Origin: Rhizobium sp. P32RR-XVIII
Lineage (GTDB): Bacteria > Pseudomonadota > Alphaproteobacteria > Rhizobiales > Rhizobiaceae
DNA: 64,000 nt
Reading direction: 5' to 3'
NCBI RefSeq assembly: GCF_012641395.1
Contig: NZ_JABAIH010000006.1
Location: 310,001 to 374,000 of the forward strand
In this document: positions 1 through 8,697 of the stretch, piece after piece
Numbering within the stretch: the first letter of the stretch is position 1
Layout of the letters: every line of letters starts with the position of its first letter
Program-made: the position numbers and the translations under genes
The notes under the pieces: generated by a model
Databases searched by the model: none
Seen by the model: the letters and a program-made list of their open reading frames with translations, nothing else
What the model was told of the DNA's origin: nothing

Positions 1-954
1 GAGAAAGACCTTTATACCCAACTCGCAAAGTCTGACTACATCGGCCGCGCCAAGCGAGTCGATGGCGTGCACGACCGTTACATCGAGCATGCAAAGCGCA
101 CGCTGCCGCGTGATGTGACGCTGCAGGGGCTGAGGGTTGCGATCGACTGCGCCAATGGCGCCGCCTATAAGGTCGCACCGGCGGTGCTCTGGGAACTCGG
201 TGCCGACGTCGTCACCATCGGCAACGAGCCGAATGGCGTTAACATCAATTTGAATTGCGGTTCCACCAGCCCCGTCACTCTGCAAAAGAAGGTCGATGAG
301 GTGCGGGCGGACATCGGTATCGCTCTGGATGGTGATGCCGACCGGGTTATCATCGTGGACGAAAACGGTGCGCTGGTCGATGGCGACCAGCTGATGGCGG
401 TGATCGCCGAAACCTGGGCGGAAAGCCAGCAGCTTCGCGGTAACGGCATCGTCGCCACTGTCATGTCGAACCTTGGCCTGGAGCGCTTCCTCAGAGGCAA
501 GGGAATGGGCCTTGCCCGCACCAAAGTCGGCGACCGCTATGTCGTCGAGCATATGCGCCAGAACAATTTCAACGTTGGCGGCGAGCAATCTGGCCATATC
601 GTGCTTTCGGACTACGGCACGACCGGGGACGGGTTGGTTGCCGCGTTGCAGATCCTCGCTGCCGTCAAGCGAACCGGCAAGACCGTCAGCGAAGTCTGCC
701 GGCGTTTCGAGCCGGTGCCGCAGCTTCTCCGCAATGTCCGCATTTCCGGCGGCAAGCCGCTGGAAGACCTGCACGTCCAACAGGCGATCGCTGACGCGGA
801 AGCCGAGCTTGCCAAGAACGGTCGCCTCGTTATCCGCCCTTCGGGCACCGAGCCGCTGATCCGCGTGATGGCGGAAGGCGACGACAGGGCGCAGATCGAG
901 CGTATCGTCAACGAACTGATCGGCACGATCTCGGGCGTCAGAACCGCGGCTTGA
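1..954 (+). CDS. glmM: Phosphoglucosamine mutase GlmM, 3' part (gene enters from the left edge)
   Basis: Converts glucosamine-6-phosphate to glucosamine-1-phosphate for UDP-GlcNAc, hence peptidoglycan and LPS. The reading frame is open from base 1 and supplies 317 residues of a family usually about 450 long, so roughly 130 N-terminal residues, including the catalytic phosphoserine, lie outside the window. Visible are the metal-binding loop LDGDADR (near base 328), the GGEQSGH segment, and the C-terminal phosphate-binding RPSGTEPLIRVM. The frame continues in phase upstream of the first in-window ATG, so that ATG is not the start. A rho-independent terminator follows directly. Confidence 0.95.
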   Translation, partial: EKDLYTQLAKSDYIGRAKRVDGVHDRYIEHAKRTLPRDVTLQGLRVAIDCANGAAYKVAPAVLWELGADVVTIGNEPNGVNINLNCGSTSPVTLQKKVDEVRADIGIALDGDADRVIIVDENGALVDGDQLMAVIAETWAESQQLRGNGIVATVMSNLGLERFLRGKGMGLARTKVGDRYVVEHMRQNNFNVGGEQSGHIVLSDYGTTGDGLVAALQILAAVKRTGKTVSEVCRRFEPVPQLLRNVRISGGKPLEDLHVQQAIADAEAELAKNGRLVIRPSGTEPLIRVMAEGDDRAQIERIVNELIGTISGVRTAA

Positions 955-977
955 ATCGTTTGCGATTGTTGAGTGAG

Positions 978-1003
978 AGCCGGCGCTCAGTCGCCGGCTT
1001 TTT
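978..1003 (+). terminator. Terminator after glmM
   Basis: Perfect 8-bp stem AGCCGGCG/CGCCGGCT with a 6-base loop and five T. It reaches the last base of the convergent methyltransferase gene. Confidence 0.85.
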
Positions 1004-1611
1004 CATGTCCGCCTAGCGAGCCAGACGGTGTGGCCGCCGCAGGCCGGGTCTTCGACCATGTGATCAACAACCGAGAAACCGTGTTCCGACAGCAGGCTGC
1101 GATACTCCGCGCCGTCAAGGCTGCTGTGATAGAGCGGCTCACCGCAGAACGTTCCCATCGCCTCGCCATAGGCAGACCCGCTCGTAAACATCAGCGCCGC
1201 GCCATCTACCGCATGCGCCGCGAAGACGGCAAATATCCGCCGCTGATCCTCTGGTCTCAGGTGGAAGAAGCTGTCCCAGGCAATCAGCCCGTCGAAGCTC
1301 GTTCCGAGCGACAGGGCGCGCATGTCGGCGACGTGCCACGTGTGGGTGGGAAAGCGTTCCTTGCACAGGGCGATCAGCGAGGGCGAACTATCGACTCCCG
1401 TAAGGGCATAGCCGCTTTCGATGAAATGCCTTGCGAGAGGCTCGCCGGAGCCGCAGCCCATATCGAGGATCGTGCCGCCCCGCGGCAGGAGGCTGGCAAA
1501 TCGATCCAGCCAGCTGCGCTCGAACAGGTTTTTCCCACGGCTCGCATCCCACACGGCAGCATGCCGCTCATAAAGCGCGGAGATTTTTTCGGCAGGATTC
1601 GGGTCACTCAT
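1003..1611 (-). CDS. Class I SAM-dependent methyltransferase
   Basis: A 202-residue soluble methyltransferase. Motif I, ILDMGCGSGEP, sits at about residues 48-58 and an acidic ribose-binding position follows in LTGVDSSPS. The middle region WHVADMRALSLGTSFDGLIAWDS looks like motifs II-IV of small-molecule methyltransferases. The substrate cannot be read from sequence. The gene is convergent with glmM and stands alone. The ATG start has only a weak ribosome-binding site. Likely a housekeeping accessory enzyme of the ubiE-like superfamily. Confidence 0.8.
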   Translation of the reverse strand: MSDPNPAEKISALYERHAAVWDASRGKNLFERSWLDRFASLLPRGGTILDMGCGSGEPLARHFIESGYALTGVDSSPSLIALCKERFPTHTWHVADMRALSLGTSFDGLIAWDSFFHLRPEDQRRIFAVFAAHAVDGAALMFTSGSAYGEAMGTFCGEPLYHSSLDGAEYRSLLSEHGFSVVDHMVEDPACGGHTVWLARRT

Positions 1612-2013
1612 TTATTCAGGCCAGCCCTTCAAGAGAACGTTCGCCGATCAAATACATCACGAACCGGTCCGAGCGAAGGCGTAAGGAGGGGTTGCGGCGC
1701 TCCAATCCCTAAAGTCGTACCACCTGATAGGATGAATTGACTTATCGGAAGGGAAACATAACTTTTTCTTGATCGCAAATGATGTTTGCGGGGCTGAAGG
1801 ACGACAGCGAGATCAACAATCGTTTCTCCGATCTGAAGCAATTTTCCCAAAAGGTCAGAACGGATGTGGTGGATGCTGCAGGGGATCGCCCACAGGATCG
1901 CTTCGCCGTTGTCATTGTCGGCGTGACGTGTTCATGAGATAATGCTGAAAAATACAGCGGTGGATTGCGGATTTCGCTCATTGGTGGCGGGATCGCGGTT
2001 CAAGGAGCAGGCA
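1612..2013. other. Intergenic region upstream of the oxidase operon
   Basis: About 400 bases with no convincing gene. A 52-codon plus-strand frame (1779-1937) lacks a ribosome-binding site and resembles nothing I know. A half-site TTGAT at about 1769 is not completed to an FNR/FixK box. The promoter of the oxidase operon should be here, but I cannot place it. Confidence 0.5.
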
Positions 2014-2838
2014 ATGGCTATCGTGCTGGTTCTGGTTCTGATTGTCGTAGGATCCGTCGTGTTCCATCTGCTTAGCCCGTGGTGGTCGACGCCGATCGCG
2101 TCCAACTGGAGCTACATCGACAGCACGCTTACCATCACCTTCATCATCACCGGCATCGTCTTCGTCGCGGTGGTGTCGTTCATGGCCTATTGCGTCTTCC
2201 GGTTCCGGCACAGGCCGGGAAACCGGGCGATGTACGAGCCGGAAAACCGGCGGCTGGAAATATGGCTTGCGGTGGTAACGTCCGTCGGCGTTGCCGCAAT
2301 GCTTGCTCCCGGTCTCTTCGTGTGGAAGCAATTCATCACCGTGCCGGCCGATGCGCAGCAGATAGAGGTGGTCGGCCAGCAGTGGCAGTGGAGTTTCCGC
2401 CTGCCCGGAGCAGACGGAAAGCTGGGCAAGTTCGATACCCGTGATATCAGCCCGGACAATCCCCTTGGCCTGACCAAGAGCGACGCTTCGGGTCTCGATG
2501 ACGTGATCGTCGAGGGAGGTGAACTGCATCTGCCCATCGGCAAACCGGTCAAGGTCCTGCTTCGCTCGACCGACGTCCTGCATGACTTCTACGTGCCGGA
2601 GTTCCGGGCCAAGATGGATATGATTCCCGGTATGGTGACCTACTTCTGGTTCACGCCGACACGGACCGGGACGTTCGAGATTCTTTGTGCCGAGCTCTGT
2701 GGTGTCGGGCATCCGCAGATGCGCGGCACGGTCATGGTCGATGAGGAGACGGCCTATCAGGCTTGGCTGCAGCAGCAGCCGACCTTCACGCAGATGCTCG
2801 CATCGGGAGAGACGCAGCCGGCCGAACAGCGGCAATAG
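2014..2838 (+). CDS. coxM: Cytochrome c oxidase subunit II (CoxM type, CuA-containing)
   Basis: Subunit II of a haem-copper oxidase, taking electrons from cytochrome c at a CuA centre facing the periplasm. I chose the ATG at 2014 because AAGGAG lies just upstream and the product then begins with a hydrophobic segment; a start at 1942 would add 24 unrelated residues. Hydrophobic segments lie near residues 1-20, 40-62 and 82-102. The CuA ligands are present: LHDFYVPEF near residue 190 and CAELCGVGHPQM near 225-236. No CxxCH haem-c domain is fused. First gene of a coxMNOP-type operon as described in Bradyrhizobium. Confidence 0.92.
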   Translation: MAIVLVLVLIVVGSVVFHLLSPWWSTPIASNWSYIDSTLTITFIITGIVFVAVVSFMAYCVFRFRHRPGNRAMYEPENRRLEIWLAVVTSVGVAAMLAPGLFVWKQFITVPADAQQIEVVGQQWQWSFRLPGADGKLGKFDTRDISPDNPLGLTKSDASGLDDVIVEGGELHLPIGKPVKVLLRSTDVLHDFYVPEFRAKMDMIPGMVTYFWFTPTRTGTFEILCAELCGVGHPQMRGTVMVDEETAYQAWLQQQPTFTQMLASGETQPAEQRQ

Positions 2839-2869
2839 CTACCGGAGGAACAGGGAGGATATAGATATC

Positions 2870-4648
2870 ATGGTCGATATTCGATCGGGCGCCGGGGAGA
2901 TCATCCCGCCTGCGGAAGTCGAGGATGTGGAACTCTATCATCCGAGGAGCTGGTGGACGAAATATGTCTTCAGCCAGGATGCCAAGGTTATCGCGGTCCA
3001 ATATTCCGTGACGGCCATGTCGATCGGATTTGTCGCGCTCGTGCTGTCCTGGCTGATGCGCATCCAGCTCGCCTTTCCCGGTTACTTCGCATTCATCGAT
3101 CCGGAGCACTATTACCAGTTCATCACCATGCATGGCATGATCATGGTGATCTATCTCCTGACTGCGTTGTTTCTCGGCGGCTTCGGCAACTACCTCATTC
3201 CTCTGATGCTCGGGGCTAGGGACATGGTGTTCCCCTATGCCAACATGCTGAGCTACTGGGTCTATCTGCTGGCCGTGCTGGTGCTGGTCGCGAGCTTCTT
3301 CGCACCGGGCGGACCGACCGGCGCCGGCTGGACGCTCTATCCGCCGCAAGCCATTCTCTCCGGAACGCCCGGCGGGCAGGACTGGGGCATCATCCTGATG
3401 CTGTCGTCGCTGATCCTGTTCATCATCGGCTTCACGATGGGCGGCCTGAATTATGTCGTGACCGTGCTGCAGGGCCGCACGCGTGGCATGACGCTGATGC
3501 GCATGCCGCTGACGGTCTGGGGGATTTTCACCGCGACGGTGATGGCGCTCCTTGCCTTTCCAGCACTTTTCGTCGCTTCCGTCATGATGCTGTTCGACCG
3601 GGTGCTCGGAACGAGCTTCTTCATGCCGGCCATCGTGGAGATGGGCGAGCAGCTCCCGCATGCCGGCGGCAGCCCCATCCTGTTCCAGCATCTCTTCTGG
3701 TTCTTCGGTCACCCCGAGGTCTATATCGTGGCGCTTCCTGCCTTCGGGATTGTTTCCGATCTCATCAGCACGCATGCGCGAAAGAACATCTTTGGCTACC
3801 GCATGATGGTGTGGGCGATCCTGATCATCGGTGGACTGAGCTTCATCGTCTGGGCGCACCACATGTATGTCAGCGGCATGAACCCGAATTTCGGCTTCTT
3901 CTTCGCCACGACGACGCTGATCATCGCAGTGCCGACCGCGATCAAAGTCTACAACTGGGTGCTGACGCTCTGGCGGGGCGATATTCACCTGACGCTGCCG
4001 ATGCTTTTTGCGCTCGCCTTCATCGTGACTTTCGTCAACGGCGGCCTGACCGGGCTGTTTCTCGGCAATGTCGTTGTGGATGTGCCGCTGTCGGACACGA
4101 TGTTCGTTGTCGCGCATTTCCACATGGTCATGGGCGTGGCGCCGATCCTCGTCATCTTCGGTGCGATCTATCATTGGTATCCGAAGGTGACCGGACGGAT
4201 GCTGGACGAGACACTCGGACAGATTCATTTCTGGACCACGTTCGTCGGCACCTATGCGATCTTCTTCCCGATGCACTATCTCGGGCTGATCGGAGTGCCT
4301 CGCCGCTATTACGAGCTCGGCGAAACGGCTTTCGTTCCACCATCCGCCCATACGCTGAATATCTTCATCACCGTCATGGCGCTGATCGTCGGGGCGGCGC
4401 AGATCGTCTTCCTGTTCAACCTGGTCTGGAGCCTTTTCAGGGGCCGGGAGGCCGGCGGCAATCCATGGCATGCGACGACGCTCGAGTGGCAGACACCGCA
4501 AACCCCTCCAGTCCATGGCAACTGGGGCAAGGAACTGCCGGTGGTCTATCGCTGGGCCTATGACTACAGCGTGCCGGGCAGCGGCCGGGATTTCCTTGCG
4601 CAGAACGATCCGGGCACCGGCAGGATGGCGCACGGAGCAGCCTCATGA
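2870..4648 (+). CDS. coxN: Cytochrome c oxidase subunit I (CoxN type)
   Basis: Catalytic 592-residue subunit carrying haem and CuB, a polytopic inner-membrane protein. Canonical type A landmarks are visible: GHPEVY (D-channel Glu and the Tyr cross-linked to His) near residue 280, WAHHM near 329, the K-channel Lys in PTAIKV, and VAHFHMV near 415. The D-channel entry region reads GARDMVFPYAN, with Arg where Pro is usual. ATG 2870 is preceded by GGAGG; longer starts would run inside coxM. Thirty-one bases follow coxM, and the 3' end overlaps the next gene by ATGA. Confidence 0.95.
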   Translation: MVDIRSGAGEIIPPAEVEDVELYHPRSWWTKYVFSQDAKVIAVQYSVTAMSIGFVALVLSWLMRIQLAFPGYFAFIDPEHYYQFITMHGMIMVIYLLTALFLGGFGNYLIPLMLGARDMVFPYANMLSYWVYLLAVLVLVASFFAPGGPTGAGWTLYPPQAILSGTPGGQDWGIILMLSSLILFIIGFTMGGLNYVVTVLQGRTRGMTLMRMPLTVWGIFTATVMALLAFPALFVASVMMLFDRVLGTSFFMPAIVEMGEQLPHAGGSPILFQHLFWFFGHPEVYIVALPAFGIVSDLISTHARKNIFGYRMMVWAILIIGGLSFIVWAHHMYVSGMNPNFGFFFATTTLIIAVPTAIKVYNWVLTLWRGDIHLTLPMLFALAFIVTFVNGGLTGLFLGNVVVDVPLSDTMFVVAHFHMVMGVAPILVIFGAIYHWYPKVTGRMLDETLGQIHFWTTFVGTYAIFFPMHYLGLIGVPRRYYELGETAFVPPSAHTLNIFITVMALIVGAAQIVFLFNLVWSLFRGREAGGNPWHATTLEWQTPQTPPVHGNWGKELPVVYRWAYDYSVPGSGRDFLAQNDPGTGRMAHGAAS

Positions 4649-5352
4649 CCGTCATCGTCATCTTCCTGGCGATCATCGCCGTCATTGTGCTGTGGTGGTC
4701 GGCACATCACCGGCTGGCATCCAAGCCGTGGCTGGAAGTGGGCCTCTTGCCCGACGCGCGCGGTGCAAGCCGGTTGCCGATCGAGCCCGCCAGGGTCGGC
4801 CTCGGGGTTTTCCTTGGCGTCGTGGGAGCCCTCTTCGCGCTGCTCATCAGCGCCTACTTCATGCGCATGACGGCCGCCGACTGGTGGGCAACGCCAGTTC
4901 CCCGGCTGCTGTGGGTGAACACCGCTGCGCTCGCGCTCAGCAGTGCGTCAGTCGAATGGGCCAAGTTCGAGGCACGGCGCGGACGAAGCGACGTCATGCT
5001 GATTGCGCTTCTCCTGGGATTGTCGACGGCGGTGCTCTTCATTACCGGGCAAGTCATGGCATGGCGGGAGCTTGTGGCGGCAGGCTACGTGCTTGCCGAC
5101 AATCCGGCGAACAGTTTCTTCTACATGCTCACCGGCCTGCATGGGCTCCACATCCTGGGCGGCCTGGCGGTGCTCGGCCGCACGACGGCGCATGCCTTCG
5201 ACGGTCGCTTCCCTCGTCGAAGATTGCTCCTCAGCCTCGATCTGTGCGCCATCTACTGGCACTTCATGCTCTTCGTCTGGCTGGTTCTCTTCGCACTCTT
5301 TGAAGGCTGGGCGAATGACTTCGTCGACCTTTGCCGCCAGTTGATTTCGTGA
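4645..5352 (+). CDS. coxO: Cytochrome c oxidase subunit III-like protein (CoxO type)
   Basis: A 235-residue polytopic protein of the CtaE/Cox3 superfamily. Several transmembrane helices and the family segments FFYMLTGLHGLHILGG and IYWHFMLFVWLVLF are clear. The start ATG overlaps the stop of subunit I (ATGA), which implies coupled translation. CoxMNOP clusters carry two subunit III homologues in tandem, and this is the first and more divergent one. Role inferred: structural support of the subunit I core. Confidence 0.88.
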   Translation: MTVIVIFLAIIAVIVLWWSAHHRLASKPWLEVGLLPDARGASRLPIEPARVGLGVFLGVVGALFALLISAYFMRMTAADWWATPVPRLLWVNTAALALSSASVEWAKFEARRGRSDVMLIALLLGLSTAVLFITGQVMAWRELVAAGYVLADNPANSFFYMLTGLHGLHILGGLAVLGRTTAHAFDGRFPRRRLLLSLDLCAIYWHFMLFVWLVLFALFEGWANDFVDLCRQLIS

Positions 5353-5362
5353 GGAATGAAAG

Positions 5363-6085
5363 ATGGCTCAGTTCACGCAAGTAGAAACCGGAGAAACGCT
5401 CGAACAACCCGAGGGGTTGCGTGGGGTTGTGGCGGATATCTCCTCGGACCAGCGGGCGTTCAAGCGTGTATCCTGGGGGAAGGCCATGATGTGGATCTTC
5501 CTCCTCAGCGATACCTTCGTCTTCGGCTGCTTTCTGCTTGCTTACATGACCGCGCGCATGTCGACGCCGGTTCCGTGGCCCAATCCGAGCGAAGTTTTCG
5601 CGCTTCACATCGGAGGGCAGGACGTTCCGCTGATCCTGATTGCGATCATGACCTTCGTCCTCATCAGCAGTAGCGGCACCATGGCGATGGCCGTCAATTT
5701 CGGGTATCGCCGCGAGCGCGGCCGCACCGCGGCCCTCATGCTGCTCACGGCTGCCCTCGGCGCGACTTTCGTCGGCATGCAAGCGTTCGAATGGACGAAG
5801 CTGATTACGGAGGGTGTGCGGCCCTGGGGGAATCCGTGGGGCGCGGCGCAATTCGGCTCCTCCTTCTTCATGATCACCGGATTTCACGGCACCCATGTCA
5901 CAATAGGCGTGATTTTCCTCCTCATCATTGCCCGCAAGGTCTGGCGGGGTGATTTCGACACGGAGCGGCGTGGCTTTTTCACCAGCCGCAAGGGAAACTA
6001 CGAAAGCGTTGAGATCATGGGTCTCTATTGGCACTTCGTCGATCTCGTCTGGGTATTCATCTTCGCATTCTTCTATCTGTGGTGA
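5363..6085 (+). CDS. coxP: Cytochrome c oxidase subunit III (CoxP type)
   Basis: A 240-residue Cox3 family protein with a soluble N-terminus of about 35 residues, then helices beginning MMWIFLLSDTFVFGCFLLAY. The family signatures GFHGTHVTIGVIFL and GLYWHFVDLVWVFIF are present. Its start follows the preceding gene by ten bases, with GAGGAATGAAAG as ribosome-binding region. Second of the two subunit III homologues in this coxMNOP-like operon. Confidence 0.92.
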   Translation: MAQFTQVETGETLEQPEGLRGVVADISSDQRAFKRVSWGKAMMWIFLLSDTFVFGCFLLAYMTARMSTPVPWPNPSEVFALHIGGQDVPLILIAIMTFVLISSSGTMAMAVNFGYRRERGRTAALMLLTAALGATFVGMQAFEWTKLITEGVRPWGNPWGAAQFGSSFFMITGFHGTHVTIGVIFLLIIARKVWRGDFDTERRGFFTSRKGNYESVEIMGLYWHFVDLVWVFIFAFFYLW

Positions 6086-6093
6086 GGATTGCC

Positions 6094-6426
6094 ATGGCAC
6101 AGGCGCAAACGCATTCTGGACAGCAGCACCCCGTCAAGCTCTATCTCCTGGTCTGGGGGCTGCTCTTCGTTCTCAGCACCTTTTCCTACCTTGTCGATTA
6201 TTTCGGCATCCAGGGTTATCCGCGGTGGTTCCTGATCATATTGTTCATGATGCTGAAGGCCGGTTTGATCGTTGCCGTCTTCATGCACATGGCCTGGGAG
6301 CGGCTGGCACTCGTCTATGCAATTCTCGTCCCGCCCGTCCTCGTGCTCGTTTTCGTCGCGATGATGGTCTCGGAATCGCACTACACGATCTTTACGCGGC
6401 TAACGTTTTCCAGTGCGGGCCTTTAG
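6094..6426 (+). CDS. Cytochrome c oxidase subunit IV-like small membrane protein
   Basis: A 110-residue protein with three predicted membrane helices, matching prokaryotic subunit IV (CtaF/CyoD-like) in size, in topology and in the segment MMLKAGLIVAVFMHMAWE. The ATG at 6094 lies eight bases after coxP and is preceded by GAGGATT; an upstream in-frame start at 6028 would lie inside coxP. Last gene of the oxidase operon. No assembly genes (ctaB, ctaG, sco) are in the cluster, so these must come from elsewhere. Confidence 0.88.
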   Translation: MAQAQTHSGQQHPVKLYLLVWGLLFVLSTFSYLVDYFGIQGYPRWFLIILFMMLKAGLIVAVFMHMAWERLALVYAILVPPVLVLVFVAMMVSESHYTIFTRLTFSSAGL

Positions 6427-6493
6427 GGTTTCCGCTTGGCGGGCGATATGCATCGAAGAAAAGTCGGTGGAGGGCTTTCTCGCCGAGCGGCGC

Positions 6494-7156
6494 TTACGAG
6501 GGGCGCCGCCCAAAAGAGACTGTCAAGCTAGGCGCTGACCGATCAACAAAGAACATAGCGGGCTGTGACCAATAGAAAGGCCGTCCCGTTTGGTCTTGGC
6601 ACTCGATGTAAATCATGCCCGCGATAGCCCGCGCTTCAGCAGCGGATGCGAACACGCACACGGGGAGGATTCCGAAAGACGCCTCCGCACCAGGGGGTAG
6701 ATTGGCGGGCGTCGGGGTAACGATGTTCCATTCTCTCGTATAAGGCGGGGAGCTTAGCTCGCTTGGATCAAGCGGGCGCTCTTTGTCGTCCACAGTTATC
6801 CGCTCAGGCCTGAACCATATCGATACCGACAGGGCCGGTCCGGCGCCATGGTTGAACAGCTGGCCATAGCGACCGTCTAGATAGATAGCCTTTTGCCCAG
6901 CTTCGATCGACTTCAAGAAGTTGACGACGTCCGGATCCTGTTGGGACAACCCGGGGATTGCAGTCAAGTTGTGTATGATCGCCTTTACTTGCTGGCCGCC
7001 AATATTGAAGAGGAGATTGGGCTCAATTTTGGAAAGCCTATCCTTTCGGCTATTATTTAGGGTTGCAATGCCAAGCGCCACGGAAACGGCTATGCCAATT
7101 CCCGCGATGAGAGTTGAGGCGACCTGGGCCCAGGGGACAAGCTCTTGAATTGTCAC
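6494..7156 (-). CDS. Membrane-anchored protein of unknown function
   Basis: A 220-residue protein with one N-terminal hydrophobic helix (about residues 10-33, containing STLIAGIGIAVSVALGIATL), followed by a soluble domain rich in beta-prone segments. I do not recognise the family. The start codon is GTG and overlaps the stop codon of the small upstream gene as GTGA, so the two are probably translationally coupled. The isolated pair sits between the oxidase operon and a porin gene. Confidence 0.7.
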   Translation of the reverse strand: MTIQELVPWAQVASTLIAGIGIAVSVALGIATLNNSRKDRLSKIEPNLLFNIGGQQVKAIIHNLTAIPGLSQQDPDVVNFLKSIEAGQKAIYLDGRYGQLFNHGAGPALSVSIWFRPERITVDDKERPLDPSELSSPPYTREWNIVTPTPANLPPGAEASFGILPVCVFASAAEARAIAGMIYIECQDQTGRPFYWSQPAMFFVDRSAPSLTVSFGRRPS

Positions 7157-7308
7157 ACTTTGCCGTCCTGAGAGGGGTAAGGCTTCTCAGGCCACTTTTC
7201 GAGCCATCCCGAGCCATTACACCGCTGACAGACACGTAGCTGCGCTGGCGGAACAGGAGCGCCCTTGGGGTTGCAAGCAGGACACGGTATTCTGTCGCCC
7301 CACGACAT
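7153..7308 (-). CDS. 51-residue double-CxxC (zinc-ribbon-like) protein
   Basis: A small frame starting at ATG 7308 and encoding 51 residues. It has two paired-cysteine motifs, CPAC (residues 9-12) and CQRC followed by NGSGW (residues 27-35), reminiscent of DnaJ-type zinc-finger repeats (CxxCxGxG). Its stop overlaps the GTG start of the following membrane protein by four bases, which supports its being real. Function unknown; a metal-binding partner or chaperone of the downstream product is an inference. Confidence 0.6.
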   Translation of the reverse strand: MSWGDRIPCPACNPKGAPVPPAQLRVCQRCNGSGWLEKWPEKPYPSQDGKV

Positions 7309-7671
7309 TTGCGCAATCCTCCGATGTGCTAATTTACTGAATGAATGTCCTAATATTCTGTCTATCTAATATAATAGCGCCTGCATCCCTGGGATGACAA
7401 GGATCGCTGCTGCCAGTATCAGTCTGAAGTCGGCAGTTATTCCTTAGAGACCGACCAAAGTCAGGGCAGTTGAACTTCAGCCGATGTGAATTCTTCAGCC
7501 GCAACGAATTTCCGCTAGTCTAAAAGCCGGAAAATCTTCGCGCTTTCTAAAATTCATAGTTAATGTTTACAGTTAAGCGGCTTTTAACATTTCCCATTCA
7601 TTATCCATGAAAAGCGTATCACATTGGCGGGGTGCCCACTCTGCCGATGCAACCGGATCTTGGAGTGGATC
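7309..7671. other. Intergenic region, AT-rich, upstream of the outer-membrane protein gene
   Basis: About 360 bases with low GC, especially 7540-7620. It should contain the promoter of the plus-strand outer-membrane gene and that of the minus-strand pair. No open frame or RNA structure I can support. Confidence 0.5.
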
Positions 7672-8508
7672 ATGAAAAGAAGCTTGTCCGGCATCCTTGC
7701 CGCATTGCTTGTCACATCAAATGCGTTCGCGGCCGATCTCGCTCCTGTCGAGCCGGTTCCGGAAATCCCGCCGGAAGTCACCGTCACCGAAGCCACGGGG
7801 TGGTATCTTCGTGGCGACGTCGGATATGGCTGGACCGATCTGCGTGGGGCGCGCTACTTCCAGGGTAGCAACGGCAATGAGGTCGACTTCACCAGCGCCG
7901 ATCTGCGCGATGCCTTCACGGCGGGCGGTGGTGTTGGTTACCAGGTAAACAACTACTTCCGGACGGATTTGACGCTTGACTATCTGGGTGAGGCTGATTT
8001 CCATGGCTCGACCACAGGCACGTGCGGCTTTGCACCTGTTGCTTGCACCTCGAGCGACGTATCCTCGCTCACGGCTTGGTCGCTGATGGCCAATGCCTAT
8101 GTCGATCTAGGTACCTATGGCTATTTCACGCCCTACGTCGGCGCAGGTATCGGCGGCACCTACGTCAAGTGGAAGGATCTCCACAACACGTCTTGCGCCG
8201 ACGACGGTTCGGGATGCGATGACGAAGTCACCCATCATGGCCGCAGCGGCTGGCGGTTCAGCTACGGACTCATGGCCGGCGCCTCGATCGATGTCACCTG
8301 CAACGTCAAGGCCGATGTCGGTTATCGTTTCCTGCATGTGAACGGCGGCGACATGTTCGGTTTTGCGGAAAATGGCGGTCCCGGTCGTGACAAGGGCTTC
8401 AATGTGCACGAAGCCCGCATCGGCGCTCGCTATCTTTTCGGCGGTTGCCAGCAGGCCTCCTACGAGCCGCCGCCGGAAATCCCGCTGCAGCAGCCGGTCT
8501 ACAAGTAA
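7672..8508 (+). CDS. RopB/Omp25-like outer-membrane beta-barrel protein
   Basis: A 278-residue secreted protein. A signal peptide covers residues 1-21 (hydrophobic core GILAALLVTSNAFA, cleavage after AFA). The mature part is made of alternating strands typical of 8-stranded porins: GWYLRGDVGYGW, YFTPYVGAGIGGTYVKW, VKADVGYRFLHVNGG and a C-terminal EARIGARYLFGG. I chose ATG 7672 because GGAG precedes it and it opens the signal peptide; the longer frame adds a non-signal stretch. Rhizobial RopB and Brucella Omp25/31 belong here, and they affect envelope integrity. Monocistronic, with a terminator behind it. Confidence 0.88.
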   Translation: MKRSLSGILAALLVTSNAFAADLAPVEPVPEIPPEVTVTEATGWYLRGDVGYGWTDLRGARYFQGSNGNEVDFTSADLRDAFTAGGGVGYQVNNYFRTDLTLDYLGEADFHGSTTGTCGFAPVACTSSDVSSLTAWSLMANAYVDLGTYGYFTPYVGAGIGGTYVKWKDLHNTSCADDGSGCDDEVTHHGRSGWRFSYGLMAGASIDVTCNVKADVGYRFLHVNGGDMFGFAENGGPGRDKGFNVHEARIGARYLFGGCQQASYEPPPEIPLQQPVYK

Positions 8509-8533
8509 GAGCGATCTCCGCGAACCATTTGAA

Positions 8534-8557
8534 AGCCGCCCTTCGGGGCGGCTTTTT
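8534..8557 (+). terminator. Terminator after the outer-membrane protein gene
   Basis: Perfect 8-bp stem AGCCGCCC/GGGCGGCT, TTCG tetraloop and five T. Confidence 0.9.
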
Positions 8558-8631
8558 CGTTTTCGTTTCATCGTGCCTGCGGCAAAAAATCCTCCAGCTG
8601 CGACACTTCCCCAGTTGACTACGGTCGCGAC

Positions 8632-8697
8632 CCTCTATATCCACGGCGGCGGGACACTCCTCCCCAACGAGGAGCTATCTATCTGGAAGGATAGCAC
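8632..8697 (+). ncRNA. serC leader (putative cis-regulatory RNA)
   Basis: Two consecutive hairpins directly before serC: CTCCT/AGGAG (8657-8661 with 8670-8674) and GCTATC/GATAGC (8674-8679 with 8690-8695). The second encloses the ribosome-binding site GGAAGGA and ends two bases before the ATG. This matches the described serC motif of alphaproteobacteria (Corbino et al. 2005), whose last stem overlaps the ribosome-binding site of serC. The ligand or regulator is not established. Confidence 0.75.

Noticed and set aside
1769..1785. TTGAT half-site as a possible FNR/FixK box before the oxidase operon
   Set aside because: The second half should be ATCAA and reads AATGA; too weak for a claim of oxygen control.
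1779..1937. 52-codon frame before coxM
   Set aside because: No ribosome-binding site and no similarity I can name.
2786..4633. Very long minus-strand open frame opposite coxN
   Set aside because: High-GC shadow: composition is His/Arg/Asp-rich without hydrophobic core, and the plus strand is clearly cytochrome oxidase subunit I. The same holds for 9741-11693, 13977-15479 and 36065-37678.
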